A stretch of 64,000 nucleotides of DNA from NCBI RefSeq assembly GCF_958298935.1, contig NC_084933.1, positions 1,719,001-1,783,000 on the forward strand, given 5' to 3'. Numbering within the stretch: position 1 is the stretch's first letter; every line of letters begins with the position of its first letter. Shown piece after piece: positions 46,886 to 60,400 of the stretch. Both the position numbers and the translations under genes were made by a program. The notes beneath the pieces are model-generated. The model was not told the origin of the DNA. It saw only the letters and a program-made list of their open reading frames with translations, and ran no database searches. This DNA is from Phragmites australis. Taxonomy: Eukaryota > Streptophyta > Magnoliopsida > Poales > Poaceae.

Positions 46886-47540
46886 TTTTCTCCAGGATGT
46901 GGTCTGAGTTGAAGTTTTTGATTTTGTGCTAACTGTAGATGTTTTGGAGTGTGAAGAAATATATTTGCTTGTTTCAAGATGTGCAATGACCGATGCAACT
47001 TGGTGGTTGACGACGGGTGATCGGGGCTAAGCGGGTGCTTGGTGCCGGACGATCAAGGAGGGCCGAGCAAAGTCAAGGGTGATCCTATCTATACACATGA
47101 AGGTCAAGCAAAGTATGAAACGGAGGATGGAGATGACGTGTTGACAAAGTCAAGCAAAGCAGATGCCAGTGCAAGTGACAAGATGGCCCGAGGGATTGGG
47201 AGTGGTAGAGATTTATCGACGGTCAAGATCGCAAGACGAAGGACACGCGTCATCATCGGAGCGCTTGATTCAGGTAGAAGCAAGTGGCGGCTAGCCACAC
47301 TTTGAGAAACTTGCTAGGGTTTCACGGTTTGGCCTCAAAATCGTGGGAGGATTGAAGGAGTACGTTGCACCATCGCAAATCTTACGTCGAGGTGAAGCAA
47401 AATTGTAAAGGCGTCGTGACTGTCTGATGAATGAAGAGAAAAATACACTAAAATACACTCGATGGTAGGTAGAAGTATACTACAAGAGAGTGTTATTTTG
47501 GGAAAAAACTAGAAAACTTGAAGGTCAAGTTTCCTAGGCC

Positions 47541-47548
47541 TATAAATA
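47541..47548 (+). promoter_or_regulatory. TATA box of the SIRE-like LTR
   Basis: TATAAATA preceded by TTCCTAGGCC. The equivalent in the 3' LTR is at 56220-56227. Confidence 0.65.
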
Positions 47549-48249
47549 GAGGGGTAGAGCTATGAGAGAGGATGAACCAGTCACTTGAGTCTATTGTTCC
47601 ACTCATTTGAGAGCCTAGTACTAGGGTTTTAAAGGGGAGGAAGATGAGTGTTTAGCATATGTATTAGGTGAGAGTTTTGAGTGAAAAATCTTTGTAATCT
47701 ACTTAAAATAGGGCTGACCTTTGCTGCAATGATGTTTATTTTTTTATACTATTATGCTCGCCTCCTTCTAGTTTCCATCTATTGGTTCTCTTGCAAGTTT
47801 TCAAGTTTTTTTGGTTTTTTGGATTTGATTTTTGTTTTGGTTTTTAGGCTGAAATTTCAACACCTTGTGAGGTCATTCTTCTTGTTGCTAGAGGCATAAG
47901 ATTTGCATACACATACTTATGTGATGGGGCCTTGAATTCTTTTACCTCTAGACAATCAACTTGGAGAGTTTCGTTGCTCGATGTTTATCTTTTCTTGTTT
48001 CTTTGCTAGTTGTGATCTTTCGAGTGCTAAGACACATGGGTTGATGTTAAATGGAACATATGGTTCATATATCATCCGTGGAGTCGTGTTGCCTCAATTT
48101 TCTCTTGTTAAAACTTCTCTCTATTTTTGTTTTTGCTTGAGTTTTGAGGTGCATTGGGTGATTCAAATAGGAGAAGATAATCGATTTTGCAAAAAATTTA
48201 TTGAGACATCTATTCACCCCCCTCTAGTCGTTAATCTTGTTCCTATAAT

Positions 48250-48261
48250 TGATATCAGAGC
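48250..48261 (+). other. Primer-binding site of the SIRE-like element
   Basis: TGATATCAGAGC, one change from TGGTATCAGAGC, the initiator methionine tRNA complement used by most plant Copia elements. It lies 2 bp after the LTR end. Confidence 0.8.
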
Positions 48262-48310
48262 CGGTTTGATCACTTATTGACCTTAACCGGCTTTGTGATC
48301 CGTAGGTGAT

Positions 48311-51300
48311 ATGGAGGGAAGTGGGAAAATTCCGCTGTTTGATGGCTGTGATTTTTCATACTGGAAGGTACGCATGAAGGCTTATCTTCTAAGCCAAGAA
48401 AGCGCAATATGAAAAGTAGTTAATTCCAACTACGAGATTCCTGCTACTCGCACGACTCAAGTTCAAATCGAACAGTATGAGGCCAACAATAAGGCCATAA
48501 ATATTTTGTTTACTAGCCTGAGCCGAAATGAGTTTGATAGTGTCCAGCACCTCCGTATTGCTCGAGAGATCTGGAATACTCTAAGTGTCTTTCATGAATA
48601 CACTAATCAGATTAAGACTAGACACCAAAGCACATACAACCAAGAATACCAAATGTTTGTGTAAGGCCCCAGAGAGTCTTTGGATGCGATGTTTGCTCAT
48701 TTTGATGGGATTGTTAGCAATCTTCGATCAACTGTTGTTTTGCCCTATTCTGACCATGAGAGAGCGATCAAGCTTCTCTATGCTCTTGACCGTAGCATAT
48801 GGGAAGTGAAGATCTCGAGCAATGAAGAGTTTTCAAGTTACGACACGTTAACTTGTGATGAACTCTTCAGCAAGCTCAAGTCCATCGAGATAGCCAAGGT
48901 AGCTCGGATCGGTCTCGCAAAACCCGCTGTCTCAAAACATGATGTTAGTTTCCAGACATGGTGGTGGCAATCAGTCTGCAGTTGGCTTTTCTTGTGCTAG
49001 CACTTAATCGAGTGGATTTGCTTTGTCTTTCTTGATTCCTGTCACAAAGAAGCAGGTGGACGCGCTGGATGATGAGGATCTTGCGCTGATTGTGAAGAAG
49101 TTCACCCGCTTCTGCAACAATCGTCGAGACCAGAGGAGGGGTGATTCTCGTGCCTGCTTTGAGTGTGATGACACTACCCACTTCAAGGCGGACTGCCCCA
49201 AGATCAAGAAGAGGGAGGACGGTGACCACGACTACAACAAGCACAAGAAGAAGAATAAAAAGCCCTTCTTCAAGAAGAATCGCGATAAGATGGCCAAGAA
49301 GGCGGCCAAGATAGCTTCTAGGGAGTTCGTGGCTGCTCTCAGCAACATCAACACCTCTTTTAGCGAGGAGAAGAGCTCAAAGGAGGATGAACTGTAAGCA
49401 AAGAACAAGAAGAAGGCTAAGGACTTCATCGGCCTCTACTTCATGGCGGACGACAACAATGACGGCAATGATCCTGAGCTGGATCCTTCCGAGGTATTGC
49501 CTTCCTACGATCAGCTTTCCATCCAAAACGATACATTGAATGATGCTCTTGTTAGCCCGGATAGGTTACTTAAGAAATTTGTGCGTGAGTTGAAGGATCT
49601 TAGACCTAAGTATAAGTCTGTCTCTACTAAACTTGCATTTCTTAGGTCTAGGCTCGATGTTGAGGAGTGTGAAAGTTACCTGATTGTCATGGTTGAACTT
49701 GCTGAGCTTCATAATGTGCATACTCAAGTCGCCAGTCGGCTTGAGAGTGCCGAGAAGAAGATCCTTCAGGAGGAGTCTAGGTCTACTCTCTTAGGTGCTT
49801 ATAAGAATTGCCCTTTGCTTGCAAAGGATGTTGAACCAAAAAACAAGTGCCTGAAAGAGCTAGAGTCTAGATTGGAGAGTGTTGGGAGTTCAAAGAATGT
49901 GCAACCAAATTGTTCCATCTGTATGATCTTTCATGACAAACTCAGCTGGGTTAGAGGACAAGTTCAAAAGATTTTGATTGAGAATGAGTATCTCCTTTCT
50001 CTGGTGGAGAAGTGCTCAGAGGGCAAAGGGAAAATGAATTTGATCTTGGCCAAGACTAAGATGTGTGCTGACAAGACGGGTTTGGCTCTTGGGTTGGGTT
50101 TTAAGAGGGTGGTTACAGTGGTGAGAGTAAGACTGTGTTCACCACACCTACTACCCTAGAAGCTGAGAAGTCCAAAATCAATGCCACATCACAACCCATT
50201 AAGAAACACATTCTTCAACCCATAAAGAAGAAATTCTTACCACAACCCAACAGAGCTCCACAGCCTAAGATGAGAGAACTTGTGAGAGAGCCCCGCGTGA
50301 CTAGCAGATGAGTTTCCGAGAGACGCTACCACTACACCTACTGCCAGAGAGAGGGTCACTTGGTTGGGTTTTGCTTTCGTCGTAAGAGAGATGAGCAGCG
50401 TGAGTGGGAGTGGAGCACTCAGGACATGTACCACCCCTCTGTTGGTGTACATGAGCCTTTTCCTTGTGTCCACTCACGAGTAACTAGCACTTTTCAATCT
50501 CTTCCTAGAAGTATTGCCCGACATGGATTTTGTCATGACTCATATAGTTTTGGTGCACGTGTAAAAGGCTTTGAGTCTTAGCGCTTTGGCGGACCACGTT
50601 TTCCTTATCGTGGTACTCGCCCTCAGCGTACTAGGCCTGTTTTACCTGCACCTATTTTTACCACTTCAGGATGGATGACCCAATACTAGATTCCCAAGAG
50701 GTTTTTGACTAACCCCACTACTGAGCTATCCACCTATTATTCTTCTCACATGTAGGTGAAAGGTGGAGGCCTAGAGAATAAGTGGTTCATTGACTCTGGT
50801 TGTTCGTGCCACATGACCGATGATTTATCATAGTTCTCCAGCCTCACCCCCATGAAGTGACACGAGTACATCACATTCAGAGATGATCGGAAATGAAGGG
50901 TGAAAGCCAAAGGTATAGTAAGGGTGAATGAGAGTTTCACTCTCAAGGATTTAGCTTTGGTGGAGCATATGGGATACATCTTTCTCTCTGTATCTCAATT
51001 GTTGGATGAGAACTTAGAAGTGTGTTTCAAACGTGATACTTCTCTAGTTCTCAATTCTTCTGGCGTTTTGATTTATAAGATTTCTCGAGTTGGGAGAGTT
51101 TTTGGAGCTAATTTTTCTGAGTCTCTTAGCTCTTCTAGTTGTTTGATTACTCAACTTTCTTCTAAGCTTTGGATGTGGTATAGGAGACTAGGGCATATGA
51201 GTTTTGATTTGCTTACTCATTTGAGTGCCCTAGGATTGATCCGAGGATTGTCCAAGCTCAAGTTTGAGGAGAATCTTGTTTGTGCTCCTTATAGGCATGG

Positions 51301-53791
51301 CAAGATGATTGTTGCCTCACACCCACCAATTAATCTGGTGATGACTGAACGACCGAAAAAACTTCTCCATATGGACATTGTTGGTCCTTCTCAGGTTCAT
51401 TCGGCGGGCGGGAAGTGGTATGTTCTTGTTATTATTGATGGCTTCTCTCCCTACTTTTGGGTCTTCTTTCTTGTGAGCAAGGATAAAATATTTTTCACAC
51501 TTTCAGAATTTGACTTTGAAATTGTTCAAAGAACTCCTTGGTGCATTGAAAGCAATTCACAGTGATAACGACACCGAGTTAAAGAATGATCTCTTTGATA
51601 TTTTCTGTCTTGAGCATGGCATTGAGCATCAATTTTCTGCTCCACACTCTCGATCTTGAATTTGACTTCTTATGAGTTGCATTTTGGAGGAAGCTGAAGG
51701 TTTCACATTTGAGAGTTTTAGGATGTTAGTGCTTCATCCTAAAGTGTGGAAATCTTGACAAGTTAAGTCGCTTTCTTTCTATGGCTTTTTCTTAGGGTTT
51801 TCTCTTTATAGTCAGGTTTACAGGGTTTACAATCTTGACACTAACACAATCATGAAATCCTGTGATGTGACTTTTGATGAGTCAACCCCCTGTGCTAGTT
51901 CTGTTTGTGAGTGTGTAGGTAATTAGGAGATGAGAGAGAGCATCTTTATAGATGGTGATCTTCCAGCTCTTGGTGATGACGAGGATGATCCACTATTTTC
52001 CTCTACCACACCTGCTTCAAAACTAGCTCATGCTTCTTCTACTCCAGTAGATGGTTCTGCAGCCTCTACTTCCACTTTAGCTGCTTTCGAGCCTGCGCCA
52101 GCAGTGTTTGAAGGGGAGGTACACTCATAGCGTGAGGCCCCATAATACATTCATCGGTGACACCCTCCACAGACAATGATTGGTGACATCAATGAGAGGG
52201 TAATGAGGTCTAAATCTGCCTCTCATGCTCATTTTACTGATTCTGTATTTGTTGCTTCTTTTGAGCCCTATGATATTGGACATGCTTTATCTGATTCGAG
52301 TTGGGTCAATTTCATGTATGAAGAGCTTGAAAATTTTGAGAGAAACAAAGTTTGGGTCCTTGTAGAGCCACCCCCTAATGTTCATACCATATGCACTAAA
52401 TGGGTTTTCAAAAATAAATAGGCAGAGGATGGGTGTGTAGTGAGAAACAAGGCTATAGTAGTGGCCCAGGGTTTCACTCAGGTAGAGGGGATAGACTTTG
52501 GAGAGACCTTTGCACCAGTAGCTAACTAGAAGCCATTAGTATCCTTCTTACATTTGCGGCATCCTGAGGTTTCAAGTTGTACCAAATGGATGTCAAGAGT
52601 GCTTTTCTTAAAGGTTTCATTCAGGATGAGATCTTTGTTAAGCAACCCCCAGGCTTTGAGCACCCCAAAAAGCCCACATAGAGTTTACAAGCTAAGAAAG
52701 GCTTTGTATGGGCTGATACCTAGAGCTTGGTATGATAGGCTTAGATATTTCTTGCTAGAGCATGGGTATGTGATGGGGTCAGCTGATAAAACTTTATTCA
52801 CTCTCAGGTATGACAATGATTTCTTACTTGTTTAGATATATGTAGATGATATCATTTTTTGTGGCTCTTCTTATGCACTTGTGTTCAAGTTTGCAGAAGC
52901 TATGAGCAGCGAGTTCGAGATATCAATGATGGGCGGACTCAACTTCTTCCTTGGGCTGCAGATCAAGCAATGCAAGCAAGGTACATTCGTCCACCAGACG
53001 AAGTACACCAAGGATTTGCTAAAGAAATTCGACATGAGTGATGTGAAGCCCTTGACAACACCGATGGCTACCTTGACTGTGCTTTATCCAGATGAAGGCG
53101 AGGAGGAGGTGGACTAGCAGAAGTACAAGAGCATGAATGGCTCTCTCCTGTACTTGACGGTGACAAGACCCGACATCCACTTCACCATTTGCTTATGTGC
53201 TCGCTTCCAGGCTTCACCGAGGATGTCTCACCGCTAAGTTTTGAACGCATTCTGAGGTACCTCAAGCACACTCTCGAGTATGGTCTTTGGTTTTCTGCTT
53301 CCTTTTCGCTTTCTCTTCGAGCTTTTTCGGATGCAGATTTTGCTGGTTGTAGAATTGGCAGGAAAAGTACCTCTGGTACTAGTCACTTCTTGGGTACTTC
53401 TCTTGTGTGTTGGCCTTCTCGTAAATAGTCTAGCGTTGTGCAGTCTACTGCTAAAGCTAAATATGTAGTTGCTGCTAGCTGTTGCTCATAGATTTTTTGG
53501 ATGGTTGCTACTTTGAAGGATTTTAGGTTAAATTTCATGAGTGTGCCACATTTGTGTGATAACACCAGTGCTATAAGCTTAGCCAACAACCCAGTTCAAT
53601 ACTCTAGAACCAAATATATAGATGTGAGATTCCACTTTCTTAGAGACCACAATGAGAAGGGTGACATTGAGTTGAGCTACATAGATACCCAACACCAGCT
53701 AGCCGATATATTCACTAAGCCTCTAGATGCTATAAGATTTGCCTATTTGAGAGGAGAGCTTAGTGTGTGCCATCCCTATAGCATTGTGTGA
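48311..53791 (+). pseudogene. Degenerate SIRE-like gag-pol
   Basis: Gag begins MEGSGKIPLFDGCDFSYWKV at 48311 and hits TGA after 34 codons, where a Trp is expected. The UBN2 region continues to about 49000. The zinc knuckle CFECDDTTHFKADC is near 49155-49195, followed by a Lys-rich stretch and a coiled-coil-like segment (49443-50100). Protease has WFIDSGCSCHMTDD (about 50785). The pre-integrase domain reads LGHMSFDLLTHLSALGLI, with CAPYRHGKM where CAPCRHGKM is usual. The integrase core keeps its first two Asp sites but loses the third in a deletion near 51655. The reverse transcriptase keeps YVDD (52839-52850). RNase H follows (FSDADFAGCRIGRKSTSGTS, QLADIFTKPLD) and ends at 53791. It is not translatable as a whole. 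Confidence 0.85.
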
Positions 53792-54977
53792 GCGAAAGTT
53801 GTCCTTTATACATACTCTATCTTACTTTTATTGCATTTGCATTACATTTCATTATATAAGATAATCATAGTAGTTGAGTTTTGACTTGTATGTCTTTAGT
53901 ATTTTTTATTGCTGGACTTGAATTTGGACTAAGTTGAGTAGTTGTGTGGAGAAATATTTTAATCTTAGGCTCTTTTTGATGCTTTGATATGATATATTTC
54001 AAGCAAGCTTGCTTTTCTTAAGATAAAATTTGGTAATTTTATGAATTATGTAGGCTATGGAATGCTACATTCTTGATCACCATATTCGTAATTGCTTAGG
54101 CTTAGTCAACGCTTGTGTTAAGTCTAGTTTGATGAATATCTCGCTCTAGGTCTTTGTATTCAAGACAGTGAATTAGGGAATATTGCACTATATTTTTTTG
54201 TCTTTGTTAAATATTTAGCTCATGATAGAATTTTGGGGGAACATGTGTTACTTTGCCGCAAAGGCACTACTTAACTTGATCTTGTGACCATCTTGATAAC
54301 TTGTGCAAATCAAATAATCATGAAAAATAAAATCTCTTGTGCTAAAATGTGATCAAATACGGTTGTCTTGAAGCCTCAAGGTGTTTGCCGTACCTAGTCG
54401 CGCGACACTTTACTTGGATAAGAGGCAACTTGAGGATAAAATGAAATTCAAAGAAATGTGTGTAATTGTTTAATTCCTTTTAATCACTTGATCAATATAA
54501 GTCTTGGTTTTATATATGAGCGTTTGCAAAGCCTATTGTCATGAACACTTGTTTGCCTAGTTTGAGATTGAAATTGGCTAGTTCTTAATGCTTGTATTTG
54601 TCACGAGTGGATGCTTATGTGGTGGTCACTTTTAAAATGATTCGGCTTTATAAAATTAACTGCGCTAACCAATTCTTCGGGTTTAGCTTGTCAAGTTTCA
54701 TGTTCTTGTGTCACTGTCTCTTTAATATTTCTAGCTCTCGCAAATACTTTGTGGTATACTTGTAAAAGCTCATTTATGATTGTGAGTTTTTGAGTTTTTC
54801 TTGCTCTTTTGAGGTTTTGGTTTGTCTTTGCCTCTCTTCGGTCATTTGCAATCTTTCTTATGCCAAGTGACATGGTTCTTGCTCTTTCTCGATTTTAGTC
54901 ACTTGGACGTGCTTCAATTCTTCAAACCCAAATCTTTGTGTTTTGAGGGTTGTCAATACACTCATCAAGGGAGAGAT
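53792..54977 (+). other. Post-pol spacer of the SIRE-like element
   Basis: About 1.2 kb of AT-rich sequence between RNase H and the 3' LTR. Some SIRE elements carry an additional envelope-like frame here. I see none, only a 60-codon minus-strand frame. The purine tract AAGGGAGAGAT sits at its end (54967-54977). Confidence 0.6.
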
Positions 54978-56923
54978 TGAGAAACCAAGTTGAAATATAC
55001 CTTGGTTTGCATGTGATGAGTTATTAACAACGTTGGATTTGAAATGATTTTGGTTGGTATTTATGGCTAACCAAAGTTTGAATTGGAACAGACTGTTTTA
55101 GGGTCCAATAAATTATGCCTCACCGGAACATCCGGTGTGGTTTTTTGACCACACTAGATAGTCCGGTGTTACGGTGAAGTGAGCACTAGAGCATTTTCAG
55201 AGCTGAAGCAGAAATGGATGCAAACATCGGATGGTCCGGTGATGGACTTTGAGAGCGCCGAAGTATTTTCTGTAGAGAGAAGATTTTTTTGCGCCAAGTT
55301 TGACTATGTACGCCGGATAGTCTGATGTTGAGATTGTGAACACCAGAGAATGCACCGGACCTTTTGTTGCAGAGAGGTTGCAGAAGGGTCGTTTGGTGGA
55401 TTGGCACACATCGAATTATCCGGTGATGGACATGAGATCACCGGAAGCTTTCACCAGACCTTTTCTTGCAGAGAGCAAAAGTTTTCTAGAACAGATAGTG
55501 TTTCACTCACCGGATGGTCCGGCGTTCAGGAGTAGAAGACATTGGAACATCCGATGTTCACATTTTCTGTAGGATGTGCTTTGAGTTGAAGTTTTTAATT
55601 TTATGCTAACCTGAAGATGTTTTGGAGTGTGGAGAAATGTTGTTGCTTGTTTCAAGATGTGCAGGTGACGTATGAAACTTGGCGATCAACAACGGGTGAT
55701 CGGGGCTAAACGGGTGCTTAGTGCTGGACGATCAAGGAGGGTCGAGAGGAGTCAAGTGTGATCCTAACTATACCCATGAAGGTCAAGCAAAACATGAAAC
55801 AGAGGATGAAGATGGTGTATTGACAAACTCAAGCGAAAGAGGTGCCGGTGCAAGTGACAAGGCGGCCTGAGCGATCAGGAGCGGGAGAGACTTGCCAGCA
55901 GTCAAGATCGTAATACGTAGGACACGTGTCATCATCAGAGCGCTTGCTTCAGGTGGAAGCAAGTGACGGCTAGTCATGCTTTGAGAAACGTGCTAGGGTT
56001 TCACGGTTTGGCCTCAAAATCATGGGAAGACCGGAGGAATATGTGGCACCATCATGAAGCTTGCGTCGAGGCGAAGCTAAGTCATAAAGGCGCCACGGCC
56101 GTTCGATAAATGGAGAAGAAAATGGATTAAAATGTCCTCAGTAGTAGGTAAAAGTATACTATAAGAGATGGATATTTTAGGAAAAAGCTAGAAAATTTGG
56201 AGGTCAAGTTTCCTAATCCTATAAATAGAGAGGTAGGGCTATGGAATAGAATGAACCAGCCACTTGAGTCTATTGTGCTACTCATTTGAGAGCCTAGTGC
56301 TAGGGTTTTAGAGGGGAGGAAGATGAGTGTCTAGCATATGTATTAGGTGAGAGTTTTGAGTGAAATTTTTTTTAATCTGCCTAAAATAAGGCTGATCTCT
56401 ATTGCAATAAAGTTTATTTTTCTTCATATTATTGTGCTCACGTTCTCCTAGTTTTTTTCTATTAGTTCCCTTGCAAGTTTTCAAGTTTTTCGGTTTCGGA
56501 TTTGATTTTTGCTTTAGTTTTTAGGCTGAAATTTCAGCACCTTGTAAGGTCATTCTTCTTATTGCTAGAGCTATAAAATTATTATACAAACACTTGTATG
56601 ATAGGATCTTAAATTCCCTTGCCTCTAGACAATCAACTTAGAAAGTTTCATTGTACAGTGTTCATCTTTTCTTGTTTCTTTGCTAGTTGTGATCTTTAGA
56701 GTGCTAAGACGCATAGATTGATCTTAAATGGAACATATAGTTCATACATCATCTGTGGAGTCGTGTTGTCTCGATTTTCTCTTGTTAAAACTTCTCTCTA
56801 TTTTTGCTTCCGTTGAGTTTTGAGGTGCATTGGGTGATCCAAATAGGAGAAGGTCATCGATTTCGTAAGAAATTTGTTAAGGCGCATACTCACCCACATC
56901 TAGTCGCTAATCTTGTTCCTACA
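54978..56923 (+). repeat. 3' LTR of the SIRE-like element
   Basis: 1946 bp, from TGAGAAACCAAG to GTTCCTACA. It carries the same motif cluster, TATA box and tail as the 5' LTR but with many substitutions, indicating an old insertion. Confidence 0.82.
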
Positions 56924-57426
56924 CCTTACTTGCAGCAATGAAATTATTCGCGATGGTTCGCGAACCACATTTTCGGAGGACCCCATGCTGGGAGATGTCC
57001 CGTGGCTGGGAGTATTTCTTGTGCCAGGCTTCACAATATGTGTGCAGGACCAGGAATATTGGTGTCCAAAAGGCTTTTCAAATTGGTTTTCCCAGTTTTG
57101 ATTTCAGAAGGACTTTGTTGGATGAGAACCTGAATCAGTGGCTTGAGATTCAGGGTTTATGAAACTCTGAATCTGGAAGGTTCTCAATAAGTCCCTATTT
57201 AACCAAACTTTGTTGGCTACACTAGTGAAGCCCCCTTTTAGATTCTTGTAAAGTGTCAAAAGTTTCTATGAGAACCAAGGTGTTCTCAAGGCTTTTGTAT
57301 AGAGGTGTTATTTTGACCAAAGACATCTTGAAGAAAAGAAAGTGGAGGGATCTTATGGTTGTGAGTTTTGTGCTTGTTATCAAACGATTAATCAATCATC
57401 TTTTGTTCCATTGCACAGTTGTAAAA
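56924..57426 (+). pseudogene. Old LINE (host of the nest), middle fragment
   Basis: The plus strand reads, across frames, CSNEIIRDGSRTTFSEDPML, then FDFRRTLLDENLNQWLEIQG, then VFSRLLYRGVILTKDILKKR KWRGSYGCEFC and TINHLLFHCTVVK. It ends at the second insertion. These are the post-reverse-transcriptase segment and the zf-RVT zinc-binding domain of a plant LINE polyprotein. It joins in sense to 46276 on the left and 63054 on the right. Confidence 0.75.
57411..57426. repeat. Left target-site duplication of the minus-strand LINE
   Basis: TTGCACAGTTGTAAAA, matching 14 of 16 bases of the right copy at 63054-63069 (TTGCGCAGTTGCAAAA). It encodes the CTVVK of the host LINE's zinc domain. Confidence 0.8.
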
Positions 57427-57499
57427 AAAAATTGCATGGAGCAGGGAGTTTATTAGAAAGGTCTAATGTCTTTACAACCTCCAACGAGAAGCTCCTCAA

Positions 57500-60400
57500 T
57501 ACATCGAGGCAAATCAAGCCGCAAGACCGTAGCTGCCACACCCCTTTTAGCAACCTATGCTAGCTCATGAGCTACTCTAGTCCCCTCCTTGTTCACTTGA
57601 TTGAAGCGTCTATCCGATAGCATCCGAGTGATCTCCTTTGCTTCTTTGAGCACATAACGGAAGCTCGTTCAATCCCATTCAGAAGATGACAAACCTGCAT
57701 GCAGCACCGTGCAATCCCCTTCAAAGATGCAAGGCATATTCACCCATTCAACTGCAAGGTTGTAGCCAAACAGACACGCCCGCGCTTCAGCTTCCAGTTC
57801 GCTGCAGCTCACCGATAGTCCAGACGAAGCGGAAAGCAAAGCCTCACCATAGCAATTCCTGATAATACAACCGGCAAAAGAAGCGCCAGACCGCCTGTCA
57901 AAGCTAGCATCACTATTAACCTTCGCCTAGCCAACCGGAGGCGAAATCCATGAAGATAGATCAGCAGCCTTCTGCAAGGGCCAGGAAGTACTAGCACCAG
58001 CCTGCAAGGGCCTTGAGGCAGATACAAAAGCCTTGCCTTTTCCTTCAGAGCCATGCCGGATTTGCAACATGGTCTCAAGATAGTTCTTCTGGAAACCAAC
58101 GGAATGAGAAATGGTGATTTCGCCCTTCACATAGATTGCATCATTCCTCAAGTGCTAGGCTCACCAAAAAAGAAGAAGAATGCAAACCCGCGTCTCTTCA
58201 TGAACTTAATCCAGAAGAACCTGGAGCCAAGACGTTCCAGTGTAGGCGAATTCTGATTCAGAAGGTAGAGCCCAGTGCATACTCATCACCTCCCGTAATA
58301 CTCTAGCCTTGGTACACCTTACCACAGCATGGAAGCCATCCTCCTCTGTGGAGCCACACAAGGAGCATGTCGAGCAAGGAGCCAAAGTCTGACGCCAATG
58401 ACTCAGCTGCGTAGCCAGAGCACCCCTAGCAAGCTTCCATCCAAACACTAACTTTTTGAGGGACCAAAGAGCTCCAGATACACTTCCAAATATGGTTTTC
58501 ACCCTTTCCAAGAGTACTAACAGCCAACAAACGTGGAGGTTGAGTACAGTCCCTAATAGCCAGTAAGTAAGCACCCTGGACTGTAAACAAACCTCGTGAG
58601 TCAAAATGCCAAGCGAGAAAGTCATCCTCTTCCCGATTTGGAACTTTTAGCTTCAATACTTCAGCCGCATCATGAGGCCACTGATCGGCTAAACAAGTTC
58701 CTCATTCCACTGCTTTGTACCCAGAACCATAAGCTCATTTACTCTGTGTAACCTTGATGTTTCCTTCATATCCAAGACTTTGAGCGTGTTATCTCTCGGT
58801 AGCCAGTTATCACGCCAGATCCTAATACTCCTTCCAGAGCACACCCTCCAAATGAGGCCCTGTTTCAACAGTTCCAACCCATGAACAATGCCTTGCCATG
58901 AAGGTGAGTCCCTGGATGGAAATGCCGTGTCATGAATTTGACCCCGAGGAAAATACTTCACCTTTCACAAACGGGCACACAAGGTCTTCGGGAATTGGAT
59001 TAGCCTCCAAGCCTGCCGAGCAAGGAGGGCTTGATTGAATGCGCAAAGATCTCTGAACCCCATACCACCATAGCACTTCGGCACTATCATCTTTTCTCAA
59101 GCAATCCAATGAACCATCCTAACATTCTCCTCATCTCCCCACCAGAAATTCCTTATCATTTGCATCAAGTCCTCACACAACCCTGCCGAGAACTTAAAAA
59201 TCCCATTGCATAAGTTGGTAAGGCTTGCAAAACCGATTTGATCAACGTTTACTTTCCTCCAGATGAGAGGCATTTTTCAGACCAATCTATCATCCTTTTC
59301 ACATACTTATTTTGATTGGCTTAAATCTATTATCCTTCATTCTTCCCTCCGGGACCGGAAGACCCAAGTATTTCTCCTCAAAGCCAATATGTTGTACACT
59401 GAGGCTTGTAGCCACCACCACCTGATTTTCCTGGCTGCAGCTTTTGCCAAATAAGAGAGAACACTTATCACGACTGAGAAGCTGGCCCGTGCACCGTTCA
59501 TACTTTTGCAAGGCCTCCAAAATAATGCTAGATTGATTATCATTTGCCTTAAAGAAAAGAAGACTATCATCTGTGAACAAAAGGTGTGAAGCCTTGGTGC
59601 ATTTCTGTAGATTTTCAATTCCTTCAATCTTCCATAATCAATTTCCTTCTTTGGGATACAAGACAAGCCATTAGCAATAAACAAGAACAAATAGGGTGAT
59701 AATGGGTCACCTTGTCAAAGACCACGGGACGGAGAGAACTCCTGCAGCTGCTCCCCATTGAAACAAATAGAGTAGTGCACAGTGGTGACACAAGACATAA
59801 TCCACCGTACCCATTGATGCTGAAAACCCAACCAAATCATGGTCCTTTCTAAAGTTCGCCAATCCACCCGGTCATAAGCCTTAGCAAGATCCAATATATA
59901 AGCACAAAACTAACCTCTCTCATCCATATTCTTTTGCATAGCATGCACACACTCAAAGGCAATGAGCGCATTATCTGTGATAAGCCTTCCTGGAATAAAA
60001 GCACTTTGTGTCGTACTGATGATCCCATCGAGAGTGGGTCTAAGTCAATTAACAAGGCATTTTGACACCACTTTGTAAATCACATTACATAAGCTTATAA
60101 AACGAAAGTCCTTCAGTGTCTCCGGATCGTTCTTCTTCGGAATCAACACAATGGAAGTGTCATTTACACCCTCCAGCATCACACCATTATCAAAGAATTG
60201 TCTCACAGCTTTAATCACATCAACCCGCAACACATCCCAGCTCCTTTTAAAGAACCTTGCCAAAAATCTATCTGGCCCCAGCGCTTTTAAGGGACCGATT
60301 TGGAAGAGGGCATCACTAATCTCCCCATCCATGAAATCCTTACACAGATCCACATTCATATCATCTGTGATAACATGGTCATAAACTGACAAAAGGGGGA

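Larger units (their letters stand above)
46277..48247 (+). repeat. 5' LTR of the SIRE-like element
   Basis: 1971 bp, from TGTGGAACATTAAG to GTTCCTATA (CA expected), similar along its whole length to 54978-56923. A TATA box lies at 47541-47548. Confidence 0.82.
46277..56923 (+). mobile_element. SIRE/Maximus-like Copia retrotransposon
   Basis: LTRs are 46277-48247 and 54978-56923 (about 1.95 kb each, clearly diverged). The primer-binding site TGATATCAGAGC is at 48250, close to the initiator-tRNA type. Gag, zinc knuckle, protease, integrase, reverse transcriptase and RNase H lie in Copia order (integrase before reverse transcriptase). A 1.2-kb spacer and the purine-rich AAGGGAGAGATTG precede the 3' LTR. 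The long LTRs and long post-pol spacer are SIRE/Maximus traits. Stops occur from gag onward and integrase is partly deleted. It was inserted into an old plus-strand LINE whose reading resumes at 56924. A target duplication is not convincing (TTCTT and CCTTA), so the ends could be off by a few bases. Confidence 0.85.

Noticed and set aside
46272..56928. Target duplication TTCTT/CCTTA for the SIRE-like Copia
   Set aside because: The two sequences do not match well. The insertion is supported by LTR pairing and by the host LINE frame, not by this duplication.
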